Of a stretch of DNA of 49,028 nt, positions 25,849 through 37,347 are shown piece by piece (within the stretch, counting starts at the first letter, position 1; every line of letters starts with the position of its first letter). The DNA is taken from contig CADDZC010000023.1 of assembly GCA_902812365.1 (NCBI GenBank), forward strand, positions 1 to 49,028. Direction: 5' to 3'. This stretch comes from Acidobacteriota bacterium (lineage in GTDB: Bacteria > Acidobacteriota > Terriglobia > UBA7540). Position numbers and translations under genes: made by a program. Below the pieces are notes generated by a model that saw nothing but the letters and a program-made list of their open reading frames with translations, made no database searches and was not told the origin of the DNA.

Positions 25849-27609
25849 ATGTCTCGACAACACGCTGACCGCTCGCGGATTTGCTCGCGGCGGAAGTTCT
25901 TGAAGCTACTGGGCGTTACCGGCCTGGGAGGAACCGACTGGCTGGGGAGGCAGACGGCGGTGCGGGGGATAACGGCGGGTGCGGCGAGCCCCGCTCAGGG
26001 GCCGAGCAGCTTGCTCTTTGAGCTGGTGCCGCCGGCGGAAAGCCACATTACTTGGAAGCACGTTAACGGCCGCTCGCCGGAGATGTACCTGCCGGAGACC
26101 ACCGGAGCCGGGTGTGCGTTCCTTGATTACGATAACGACGGCTGGATGGATATCTACCTGGTGAATAGCGGACGCTGCGACTTTTTCAACCCCGATCCTC
26201 CGCTCCGCAACGCGCTGTATCGCAACAATCGCGACGGCACATTTACGGACGTTACCGAGCAAGCTGGAGTCGGCTCGGGAGGCTACGGGCAGGGAGCCGC
26301 CGTCGGCGACTATGACGGCGACGGTTGGCCGGACCTGTACTTGACCCAATACGGCCGCAGCATCCTCTATCACAACAACGGCGACGGTACTTTTACGGAC
26401 GTGACGGAAAAGGCGGGTGTCGGCGCGCCCGGATGGGCCTCGAGCGCCGTCTGGTTTGACTATAACAATGACGGCCGGCTCGATCTTTTCGTTTGCCGCT
26501 TTGTCGATTTTGACAAATCCAAAAACAAGTTCTGTGGCAACAAAGAGACTGGCGACCGCTATTATTGCATCCCGCGAGTGTACGACCCGATGCCGAGCTG
26601 GCTCTTTCACAACAACGGCGACGGGACGTTCACGGAAGTCAGCGATCAATCCGACATTGGCAAATCGCTCGGCAAAGCCTGGGGCGTGGTCGCCGCTGAC
26701 ATCAACAATGACGGCTGGATGGATCTGTTCGTGGGCAACGACACGGTAGCCAATTTCCTGTTTGCCAATCGCGGCCACGGCAAGTTTGAAGAGATCGGCC
26801 TACAGGCCGGCGTCGCCTACAGCGCCGACGGCCGGCCACGTTCGGGCATGGGTGTGGATGCCGCCGACTACGATCAGGACGGGTGGGTCGACCTGTGGGT
26901 GTCCAACGTCGATCAGGAAATGTATTCCCTTTACCATAATAACCATGACGAGACTTTTGATGATGTGGCGCTCCAAACCGGCATTGGGATGACGACTCGC
27001 CTGATGAGCGGCTGGGGCGTTAAATTTTTCGACTATGACAACGACGGGAACCTGGACCTGTTTCTGGCCAACGGCCACCCGGACGACAAGATCGAAGAAC
27101 GTTTCAGCGAAGTGAAATATAAGGAGCCCTTACTGCTGTTTCGAGGCACCGGGAAAGGGTTCGAAAACGTCAGCGCGGTGGCCGGTCCGGTGTTTGATGC
27201 GCGCTTTGCAGCCCGGGGGATGGCCATCGGAGATTTTAACAATGACGGGGCCGTCGATGTGCTGGTGGCCGTCAATAACGCCGGGCCGCTGCTGCTGAAG
27301 AATGTGGCCGCCAAGGGCAACCACTGGCTGGGCCTGCGGCTGGTCGGTAAGAAGTCAAATCCCGACGCCATTGGGGCTTGCATCTCGTGGCAGGCTGGGG
27401 ACTTAAAGCGCAGCGTCATGAAGGTGGGTGGTGGCAGTTACCTCTCGTCGCACGATCCGCGCGTGGTCCTGGGCCTCGGACATCGCGCCAAGTTTGATTG
27501 GGTGGAGATCAAGTGGCCGCCGCCGAGCGGTTTGGTCCAGAGGTTGACCGACCTTCCGGTGGATCATTACGTCACAATCGTCGAGGGCGAGGGTATCCGG
27601 AAAGAGTAG
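25849..27609 (+). CDS. Tat-exported CRTAC1-type FG-GAP/VCBS repeat protein with ASPIC/UnbV domain
   Basis: 586 residues. A Tat signal ([16 protein letters not shown]) begins near residue 13. Seven calcium-loop repeats follow, each of the type [13 protein letters not shown], consistent with a seven-bladed beta-propeller like integrin alpha. The C-terminal ASPIC/UnbV domain runs from about residue 495 ([20 protein letters not shown] ... [11 protein letters not shown]). Such proteins are common surface or periplasmic proteins of Acidobacteriota and Planctomycetota and are thought to bind glycans or proteins; no enzyme activity is assigned. GAGG precedes the start. The gene stands alone. Confidence 0.92.
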   Translation: MSRQHADRSRICSRRKFLKLLGVTGLGGTDWLGRQTAVRGITAGAASPAQGPSSLLFELVPPAESHITWKHVNGRSPEMYLPETTGAGCAFLDYDNDGWMDIYLVNSGRCDFFNPDPPLRNALYRNNRDGTFTDVTEQAGVGSGGYGQGAAVGDYDGDGWPDLYLTQYGRSILYHNNGDGTFTDVTEKAGVGAPGWASSAVWFDYNNDGRLDLFVCRFVDFDKSKNKFCGNKETGDRYYCIPRVYDPMPSWLFHNNGDGTFTEVSDQSDIGKSLGKAWGVVAADINNDGWMDLFVGNDTVANFLFANRGHGKFEEIGLQAGVAYSADGRPRSGMGVDAADYDQDGWVDLWVSNVDQEMYSLYHNNHDETFDDVALQTGIGMTTRLMSGWGVKFFDYDNDGNLDLFLANGHPDDKIEERFSEVKYKEPLLLFRGTGKGFENVSAVAGPVFDARFAARGMAIGDFNNDGAVDVLVAVNNAGPLLLKNVAAKGNHWLGLRLVGKKSNPDAIGACISWQAGDLKRSVMKVGGGSYLSSHDPRVVLGLGHRAKFDWVEIKWPPPSGLVQRLTDLPVDHYVTIVEGEGIRKE

Positions 27610-28003
27610 CCAGCAGGAACCTGGCGGCTAGCAAGCGGGCACGCCCCCGCGGACCGGGGCTCGGCGGGAGCGCCGGCGGGATTCTGTAAGAAACTGGATT
27701 TTCAGGCGGTTACCAATCAATGCCCTGACCCTCCGTTTAGACCTGCAAACTCGCCGTTCACTGCAAATTTTTTTGCTCAAAGGCCTTGCTTGGAGATGAT
27801 GGACTTCTTATTGAGGGGGTCTTCTGGCGGTGGAGAATGACCTTTTCTTGACTGCTTCAGGGAGGGTGAAGGCGACCTTTGAGGCAGCGCGGAGATAAAA
27901 AAGAGGCTTCGCAGGGAGCAGCTGTGCTAGCATAGGCGCCTGCGTCTGGTTTAATACCCTGCACGACTAACGACGGCCAGCCATTGCTAACGTGAGGTGG
28001 ACA
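27610..28003. other. intergenic stretch upstream of the dehydratase-like operon
   Basis: 394 bases with no gene recognised. It contains the self-complementary run GCAAATTTTTTTGC and several poorer AT-rich patches, but I could not fix a promoter or terminator. The start codon at 28004 has AGGTGG upstream. Confidence 0.4.
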
Positions 28004-29782
28004 ATGAGCACAACTCTATTTAATTCCGTGCCCGACGCGCACGGATTGGTTCAGATTGGCTCGAGGGAAGAGTGGTTACGTCAGCGGCTGGAAGAAGAAC
28101 GCCGCCGACTGGAGTTGGAGGCGGGACTCGAGCGGAAGCCGGTGCAGCACTTTCACCGGCCCGTCGAGCGTGCCTTTACAAGGTCGCAGCGCGATAAGAC
28201 TACCTTGCTGTTCGGTGGTCTCACGTGGAAGCACGAGAAACTCGTCCATGGGGCCTTCGAGAGCCTGGGATACAAGTGCGAGGTGGTGCCGGTTCCCAAC
28301 AAACGCGCGTTCCAGCTCGGGAAAGAGTACGGTAATAACGGTCAGTGTAACCCGACGTATTTTACAGTCGGAAATCTGGTGCAGTACCTCCAAAACCTTG
28401 AAGAGAAGGGTTTGACCAAGCAGGAGATCATTGATCGTTACGTATTTCTGACGGCGGGCGCCTGCGGGCCGTGTCGCTTCGGCATGTATGAAGCCGAGTA
28501 TCGCCTGGCCTTGCGCAACTCGGGGTTCGATGGCTTCCGCGTGATGCTGTTCCAACAATCCGGAGGTCTTGACCAGGCGGAAGCGGAAGCCGGGCTCGAA
28601 ATGAATCTTGACTTCTTTTTGGGCCTGCTCAACGCCCTCAACATCGGCGACGTCGTCAACGATGTTGCCTACCAGATTCGGCCCTTTGAGGTGAATCCGG
28701 GCGAGACCGACCGGGTGCTCGACGAGTGTATGGACCTGTTGCACGAGGTGATGAAGGCCAAGCGTCCGTACACGCTGGAAGGCAGGTTTGGCGACTTCCT
28801 GAAAAAGACGGCGCTCGGCGGTACGGCCGCCTTCCTGGGCAAATTCCTCGACCAGCTGTACGGAGAGGACTACACCGCGGCACTGCGCGAAGTGCGGGAC
28901 CGTTTTAACGCCATCCCGGTGGACCGGACGCGTGTTAAGCCGATCGTGAAGATCACGGGGGAGTTTTGGGCGCAAACCACCGAAGGCGACGGTAACTTCA
29001 ACATGTTCAAGTTCTTGGAGAAGGAAGGCGCTCAGGTTCTCGTCGAGCCTATCGGCACTTGGATTATGTACATGATCCATCAGGCCAAGCAGAAGGTCAA
29101 AGATGAAAGTGGACTCGACCTGATTGCCGAGAACGTCCCGAAGTGGAACCTGAAAAGACGTGTCGCCAGTCGCTTGAATACCCAACAGAAGATCGCCAAA
29201 TTGAGCTTTGCCGAAGCCGTTTTCAAGCGTGAGTATCACAAACTGGTGGAAGCGCTGGGTGGGATTGCCCATCATCTGACCGACCAGTACGAACTGCAGC
29301 GGCTCGGCCATCCGTTTTACAACTCGCGGGCGGGCGGAGGTGAGGGACACCTGGAAGTGGCTAAGAACATTTATTACTCAAATAAAGACTTATGCCACAT
29401 GGTGCTGAGCTTGAAGCCTTTCGGCTGCATGCCCTCGACGCAGTCGGACGGCGCCCAATCAGCCGTGGTCTCCCAGTACAAAGATATGATTTTTTTGCCG
29501 GTCGAAACCTCAGGCGAAGGCGACGTCAACGCCCACAGCCGCGTCCAGATGGCGCTGGGCGAGGCCAAGGTCCGAGCCAAGAACGAGATGAAGGCCGTAC
29601 TGGAGCAAACTGGAGTCACTTTGGAGGAGGTGCAAGAATTCGTAGCTGATCATCCCGAAATGCAGCGACCCATGTACAGATACGGACATCACAAGGGCAT
29701 AGTCGGAACCGCCGCGAGTTTCGTGCTCCACGCCGCTGAGCGAATGAAGGTGGAGCGGCGAGAGACGGTGTGCGTCAACTAG
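28004..29782 (+). CDS. 2-hydroxyacyl-CoA dehydratase-like Fe-S protein (COG3581/HgdB-related)
   Basis: 592 residues from the ATG at 28004 (AGGTGG upstream). The blocks GGLTWKHEKL, GNNGQCNPTYFTVGNLVQYL, TAGACGPCRFGMYEAEYR and KPFGCMPSTQSDGA are typical of COG3581-type proteins related to 2-hydroxyglutaryl-CoA dehydratase subunits and double-cubane-cluster proteins. Cys115, Cys154, Cys157 and the Cys of FGCMPS are the likely cluster ligands. These enzymes remove water or reduce difficult substrates after receiving one electron from an ATP-driven activase, which is encoded two genes downstream. The substrate of this subgroup is unknown. Such systems are oxygen-sensitive, so the host probably meets anoxia. 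Confidence 0.85.
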   Translation: MSTTLFNSVPDAHGLVQIGSREEWLRQRLEEERRRLELEAGLERKPVQHFHRPVERAFTRSQRDKTTLLFGGLTWKHEKLVHGAFESLGYKCEVVPVPNKRAFQLGKEYGNNGQCNPTYFTVGNLVQYLQNLEEKGLTKQEIIDRYVFLTAGACGPCRFGMYEAEYRLALRNSGFDGFRVMLFQQSGGLDQAEAEAGLEMNLDFFLGLLNALNIGDVVNDVAYQIRPFEVNPGETDRVLDECMDLLHEVMKAKRPYTLEGRFGDFLKKTALGGTAAFLGKFLDQLYGEDYTAALREVRDRFNAIPVDRTRVKPIVKITGEFWAQTTEGDGNFNMFKFLEKEGAQVLVEPIGTWIMYMIHQAKQKVKDESGLDLIAENVPKWNLKRRVASRLNTQQKIAKLSFAEAVFKREYHKLVEALGGIAHHLTDQYELQRLGHPFYNSRAGGGEGHLEVAKNIYYSNKDLCHMVLSLKPFGCMPSTQSDGAQSAVVSQYKDMIFLPVETSGEGDVNAHSRVQMALGEAKVRAKNEMKAVLEQTGVTLEEVQEFVADHPEMQRPMYRYGHHKGIVGTAASFVLHAAERMKVERRETVCVN

Positions 29783-29857
29783 CGCTCGTGTCCGGTTGCC
29801 CGGCGGGCCGGGTCCGGATGCCGCTTCAGCCAGGCGGGAGAGAAAGAGAGATTAGAC

Positions 29858-30348
29858 ATGGCCGGGAAAGTGAAAGCGGTTCCAGAAGGTTTGCGCACGG
29901 TTACGCCGAGCCTTTCGGTGCGGGACGGCAATAAGGCGCTTGAGTCTTACAAGAAAGCCTTCGGCGCCGAAGTGAAGGGTGTTTTTAGCACTCCAGACGG
30001 CAAGGTGGCGCACGCCGAATTTAAGATCGGCGGCTTGGTCCTCATGTTGGCGGATGAATTTCCTGACATGGGATTTGCCGGACCGGAGACGATTGGGGAA
30101 TTCCTGTCGTTCTCAACGTTTACGTGGAGAATGTCGACGCGCTGTTCAATCAGGCTATCGCCGCCGGTGCCAAGGCTGCCCGGCCCCTGGCGAATCAATT
30201 CTGGGGCGATCGCTATGGCCAGCTTACCGATCCGTTTGGCCACAAATGGGCTTTGGCGCAACACATCGAAGACGTGTCACCCGAAGAGATGGAAGGGCGC
30301 GGAAAAGAATTTTTCGCCCAGATGGCGAAATCGACGGGGCAGGGGTAA
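29858..30348 (+). pseudogene. PhnB/glyoxalase-like (VOC superfamily) protein, frameshifted
   Basis: The first part (29858 to about 30095) reads VTPSLSVRDGNKALESYKKA and continues to PETIG in one frame. The second part reads YVENVDALFNQAIAAGAKA, then FWGDRYGQLTDPFGHKWALA, in another frame up to 30348. Adding one G to the run GGGG (30095-30098) gives ETIGGIPVVLNVYVENVD and restores a complete PhnB-like protein of about 163 residues. The break may be a sequencing indel or a true mutation. VOC proteins of this type bind a metal and small ligands; function here is unknown. It lies between two functionally linked genes, which suggests that the intact form once belonged to the operon. Confidence 0.82.
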
Positions 30349-30504
30349 CGGGCATCGGCGAGCACATTGGATTGAAAAAGATAGTTTCGCGCAAAGCGTC
30401 GATGGCGTTGGGTATCAACCAACGCGAGGTTGAGTCACGTCACTAGCGAATGCTCGGCCGAGGGGCGAGCGGATAACCCTGCCCCTCAAAGCGAGGGAAA
30501 CCCC

Positions 30505-34035
<3,531 letters not shown>

Positions 34036-34362
34036 AGAGCCGCGCTCGGCGGGCGGGGATCGACCAGCGCGCTTTCCGGGCGCCGGCTCCGGTCGACCGT
34101 TACGGCGGCGAGCCTCTCGTTGGTTCGGGCGGCCCGGGGGGCTCCCTCGACTTCCCGAATCTTCGCGGCCGGGCTTTCGGTCCGATTTCGGATCAGCCGC
34201 CTCGGTGGCTTGCCTTCCCGCCGCGCTTCAGGTTATAAACACCCTTCCTCCGAAAGCAGGCCTCGGACTGTCTGCGCGTGAAGGAAGCGCTCCCAGAAGA
34301 ACCCGATGGCGGAACCGTTTCGCGGCTTGGCGGGGCGCCCTGCGGATGAAGGCAACGTGAGC
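34036..34362. other. intergenic stretch carrying the candidate sqdB promoter
   Basis: 327 bases. GC-rich with no gene recognised. The only signal is the promoter-like pair at 34210-34239. Confidence 0.4.
34210..34239 (+). promoter_or_regulatory. candidate sigma70-type promoter upstream of sqdB-like gene
   Basis: TTGCCT (34210-34215) and TATAAA (34234-34239) are spaced 18 bases apart. The -10 matches five of six consensus positions and the -35 four of six. The leader to the ATG at 34363 would be about 115 bases. Confidence 0.4.
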
Positions 34363-35562
34363 ATGAGGATTCTGGTCTTAGGCGGCGACGGTTATCTCGG
34401 CTGGCCCACCGCCTTGTATCTTTCCGCGCGCGGCCACGCCGTGGGCGTGGTGGATAACTTCGCCAAGCGGCGCTGGGAGATGGAATTAAACGTCGAGCCC
34501 CTCATCCCCATTGCCACGTTGCACGATCGGGTGAAGGCGTGGCGGGAGGTGACCGGCAGAGACATTGAACTGTTTGTGGGCGATCTGCGCAATTACGGGG
34601 TGGTGGCGGAGATCCTCAGAGGATTTCGGCCCGAAGCGGTGATTCACTACGGCGAGCAGCCCTCCGCGCCTTATTCCATGATGGACCATAACCGAGCGGT
34701 CTTTACCCAGACGAACAACATCGTCGGCACGCTCAATCTGCTCTGGGCGCTGCGCGAGTGCGCGCCGGACTGCCATCTGGTCAAGCTCGGCACGATGGGC
34801 GAGTACGGGACGCCGAACATCGATATCGAGGAAGGCTTTCTTGAAATCGAGCACAAGGGGCGCCGGGACGTGCTCCCCTACCCGAAGCAGCCCGGATCGT
34901 TTTATCACCTCTCCAAGGTTCACGACAGTCACAACATTCTGTTCGCCTGCCGGGTCTGGAAGCTGCGCTCGACGGATTTGAATCAGGGCGTGGTCTACGG
35001 AATGGAAACGGACGAGACGGCGCTCGATCCGCGGCTGGCCACCAGCTTTCACTATGATGAAGTCTTTGGCACGGCCCTCAATCGGTTTTGCGTGCAGGCC
35101 GTAGCCGGCGTGCCGCTGACGGTGTACGGCCGCGGCGGGCAAACGCGCGGATTCCTCAACATTCGCGATACGTTGCGCTGCGTCGAGCTGGCCTTGCTCC
35201 ACCCTCCGGCGGCGGGTGAGTACCGCGTCTTCAACCAGTTTACGGAACTGTTCACCGTGCGGGAACTCGCCGAACTCGTCCAGCGGCAAGCCGCGCAACT
35301 CGGCCTGCGGGTTGACATCAACCACCTCGAGAATCCGCGCGTCGAGTCCGAGCAACATTACTATCAGGCGATGCACAAGAAGCTGCTCGACCTCGGCCTG
35401 GAGCCGCACCTGCTTTCTGACGTGCTGCTGGCCAGCCTGCTGCGGCGCGTCCAGGAACATGCCGCGCGGATTAAGCGGGATATCATACTGCCGCATGTCC
35501 GGTGGGCAGGCGGCCCGCGGGCGGCGGCCGGCCGGAGCCGATCCGGGGCGGCGAGTGAATGA
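34363..35562 (+). CDS. sqdB: UDP-sulfoquinovose synthase-like NAD-dependent epimerase (SQD1/SqdB type)
   Basis: 399 residues from the ATG at 34363; a GTG two codons earlier is possible. The Rossmann motif is GGDGYLGWPTA. Catalytic residues of SQD1 align at Thr144 (GTMGEYGTPN), Tyr181 and Lys185 (FYHLSKVHDS). The stretch STDLNQGVVYGM is also characteristic. SQD1/SqdB converts UDP-glucose and sulfite to UDP-sulfoquinovose for sulfolipid headgroups. The usual partner glycosyltransferase (SqdX/SQD2) is not in the window, so the product could instead enter a surface glycan. The last 20 residues (RAAAGRSRSGAASE) are disordered. Assignment to the SQD1 clade is strong; in vivo sulfolipid synthesis is inference. 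Confidence 0.88.
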   Translation: MRILVLGGDGYLGWPTALYLSARGHAVGVVDNFAKRRWEMELNVEPLIPIATLHDRVKAWREVTGRDIELFVGDLRNYGVVAEILRGFRPEAVIHYGEQPSAPYSMMDHNRAVFTQTNNIVGTLNLLWALRECAPDCHLVKLGTMGEYGTPNIDIEEGFLEIEHKGRRDVLPYPKQPGSFYHLSKVHDSHNILFACRVWKLRSTDLNQGVVYGMETDETALDPRLATSFHYDEVFGTALNRFCVQAVAGVPLTVYGRGGQTRGFLNIRDTLRCVELALLHPPAAGEYRVFNQFTELFTVRELAELVQRQAAQLGLRVDINHLENPRVESEQHYYQAMHKKLLDLGLEPHLLSDVLLASLLRRVQEHAARIKRDIILPHVRWAGGPRAAAGRSRSGAASE

Positions 35563-35667
35563 GTCCGGCCGCGAGGTCGCGCCCGACTCAGCCCCGCCCA
35601 TGCCGGACGGAGCGATAGGCCCCGGGGCGGTCATCGAGTCTCATTCGCTTCCGGGGCGGGACCGCCT

Positions 35668-36282
35668 ATGGAATTGTTTTTGCTCGGAGCCGGCATGGGC
35701 GTCGTGGGGGGCTTGCTGCCGAGCCCGCTCCATCTCATCGCGCTGGCTCAGATTGCCCTCGGCCGCTGGGGGCGGGCGATCGCGATTCTGTGCGGCCCTC
35801 CCATGGTGGTTGACGGAGCGCTCCTGATCCTGACTTTTTTCTTCTACCGGCATTTGCCCAAGTCGGTAGCCCACGGGGTAGCCTATCTGGGAGGCGTGAC
35901 ACTGCTGGTGCTGGCCACCCAGGCGCTGCTCGCAGCCCGCCGGAAGAGTCCGGAGGAGCTGGCGGAATCGACCCGCCTCACCTACGCCAGCGTTTCGGCG
36001 GCCACCCTGGCGGAGGCGACGGCCCCGGGAACTTGGATCTATTGGTTGACCATCGCCGGCCCCATTCTGGCCGAGGGGCGCTCGAAGGGATACGGGCACG
36101 TGGTGCCTTTTTTCGCCGGCAGTCTGGTGGGATACTACGGATCGGCCGTGCTGAGCCTGTCGCTGCTCGCCTGGGGCGCCAGCCTGCACCGGCGGCTGAA
36201 ACGGTCTCTGTTCCTGATCGCCAATATACTCCTGCTCGTTCTCGGCATCTCGTATCTGATCCGCGCCCGATTCGGATACTAG
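35668..36282 (+). CDS. LysE/RhtB-like membrane exporter
   Basis: 204 residues with about six hydrophobic helices, beginning MELFLLGAGMGVVGGLLPSP and including AILCGPPMVVDGALLILTFF and VAYLGGVTLLVLATQALLAA. The block TAPGTWIYWLTIAGP sits where LysE-family proteins have their conserved NPKA-type segment. LysE transporters export amino acids or small metabolites across the inner membrane. The match is by topology and length, so another small exporter family remains possible. It lies 105 bases after sqdB on the same strand. Confidence 0.62.
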   Translation: MELFLLGAGMGVVGGLLPSPLHLIALAQIALGRWGRAIAILCGPPMVVDGALLILTFFFYRHLPKSVAHGVAYLGGVTLLVLATQALLAARRKSPEELAESTRLTYASVSAATLAEATAPGTWIYWLTIAGPILAEGRSKGYGHVVPFFAGSLVGYYGSAVLSLSLLAWGASLHRRLKRSLFLIANILLLVLGISYLIRARFGY

Positions 36283-36285
36283 CGG

Positions 36286-36309
36286 CGCGCCGGCCCACGG
36301 TCCGGCGCG
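36286..36309 (+). terminator. GC-rich hairpin after the LysE-like gene
   Basis: CGCGCCGG (36286-36293) and CCGGCGCG (36302-36309) pair perfectly across an 8-base loop, four bases after the stop codon. There is no T-run, so termination is uncertain. Confidence 0.3.
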
Positions 36310-36467
36310 GCCGGGCCCCATTTCTGCGGGAAATATCCGATCTCCAAACTATGCTATCTTGAGTAGTTCCAAGACTCATAATGTCCACTTATCAGGCAAC
36401 TCCGAATTTCGGGGACGGCTTCTAAGAGTTTGACGGTTGGCCTCAGAACGTGGCAAGCTGGGGCCGA

Positions 36468-36482
36468 CGCACAACCTGTGCG
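36468..36482. promoter_or_regulatory. short hairpin in the leader of the BON gene
   Basis: CGCACA-ACC-TGTGCG is a perfect inverted repeat 55 bases before the ATG at 36538. A second possible stem (GGGG/CCCC around 36490-36511) lies between it and the start. They could form a structured leader or an operator. Confidence 0.3.
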
Positions 36483-36537
36483 AGAGAATGGGGGAAAAAG
36501 GAGCGATCCCCGAAAGCCAGATTGCCGGAGGTGAACG

Positions 36538-37287
36538 ATGCGCAAGACAGGAACGCTGCTGTGGATGTTGCTGCCGATTCTCGCGGTGGTCAGTGTGGGG
36601 ACGGGTGCGGGCAAGGAGCACATGTCCAATGCCGCAATTGTGGCGGACATTGAGGACTTGCTGTACCACGCTCACGTCTATGACCACGGCCAGGTGCACG
36701 TGGCGTTTGCCGACGGGGTGGCGACGCTGACCGGCACCGTGGACAGTTACGGGGCGAAGCTCGACGCGGAACGCGCCGCCAGCAAGCAACAGGATGTGGT
36801 GCAGGTGGTCGATCAGATCACGGTGGACACCGACGACATCTCGCCCGAGCAGATTCTGCAGAAGGCCCGCCACGATATTCTCACCTATTACGCTTACACC
36901 ATCTTCGACTACATCACCCTGCAGACCGAGGGCAACAAGCTGATCGTGGGAGGCGCCGTGGACCAGCCCTTCAAGAAGGCTGACATCGGCAACTTCCTGG
37001 CGCGGATCAAGGGAGTGTCGGAGCTCGTCAACAACATCGAGGTGCTGCCGACGTCGAACTACGATGATGAACTGCGGATCCAGATTGCGCGGGCGATTTA
37101 CGATGACCCGTACTTCGTGCAGTACGCCGATCAGGCGAATCCGCCCATCCACATCATCGTCAAGAACGGCAACGTGACGCTCTACGGCGTGGTGAACTCG
37201 GAGGTCGACAAGGAGAAAGCGGCCACCGACGCGCGTTTTGCCGGCACCTTCTTCTCCCTCACCAACAACCTGCAGGTGGAACACTGA
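36538..37287 (+). CDS. periplasmic triple-BON-domain protein
   Basis: 249 residues. The start is fixed by GGAGGTGAAC seven bases upstream. A signal peptide (LLWMLLPILAVVSVGTGAG) is followed by three BON repeats: residues about 28-105 (VHVAFADGVATLTGTVDSY), 110-185 (LIVGGAVDQPFKKADI) and 190-249 (IIVKNGNVTLYGVVNSEVDK). BON domains bind phospholipid surfaces and protect the envelope in osmotic stress, as in OsmY. No catalytic residues are expected. The gene ends just before a strong hairpin and converges on the hybrid kinase. Confidence 0.9.
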   Translation: MRKTGTLLWMLLPILAVVSVGTGAGKEHMSNAAIVADIEDLLYHAHVYDHGQVHVAFADGVATLTGTVDSYGAKLDAERAASKQQDVVQVVDQITVDTDDISPEQILQKARHDILTYYAYTIFDYITLQTEGNKLIVGGAVDQPFKKADIGNFLARIKGVSELVNNIEVLPTSNYDDELRIQIARAIYDDPYFVQYADQANPPIHIIVKNGNVTLYGVVNSEVDKEKAATDARFAGTFFSLTNNLQVEH

Positions 37288-37296
37288 TTCCGGCCT

Positions 37297-37340
37297 CGGC
37301 GGCGCTCTGGCGCTAGGGAAGGGCGCCGCCGATCGCCCCT
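37297..37340 (+). terminator. hairpin terminator in the convergent gap (BON gene / hybrid kinase)
   Basis: A perfect 9-bp stem, CGGCGGCGC (37297-37305) and GCGCCGCCG (37323-37331), spans a 17-base loop ten bases after the BON stop. It is followed by ATCGCCCCTTTT. The T-run is short, so efficiency is uncertain. The stem could also work on the opposite strand. Confidence 0.5.
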
Positions 37341-37347
37341 TTTCCGA

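Noticed and set aside
28076-29350. 424-residue open frame on the reverse strand
   Set aside because: It lies wholly inside the dehydratase-like gene, has no domain or ribosome binding site, and is explained by GC-rich codon use.
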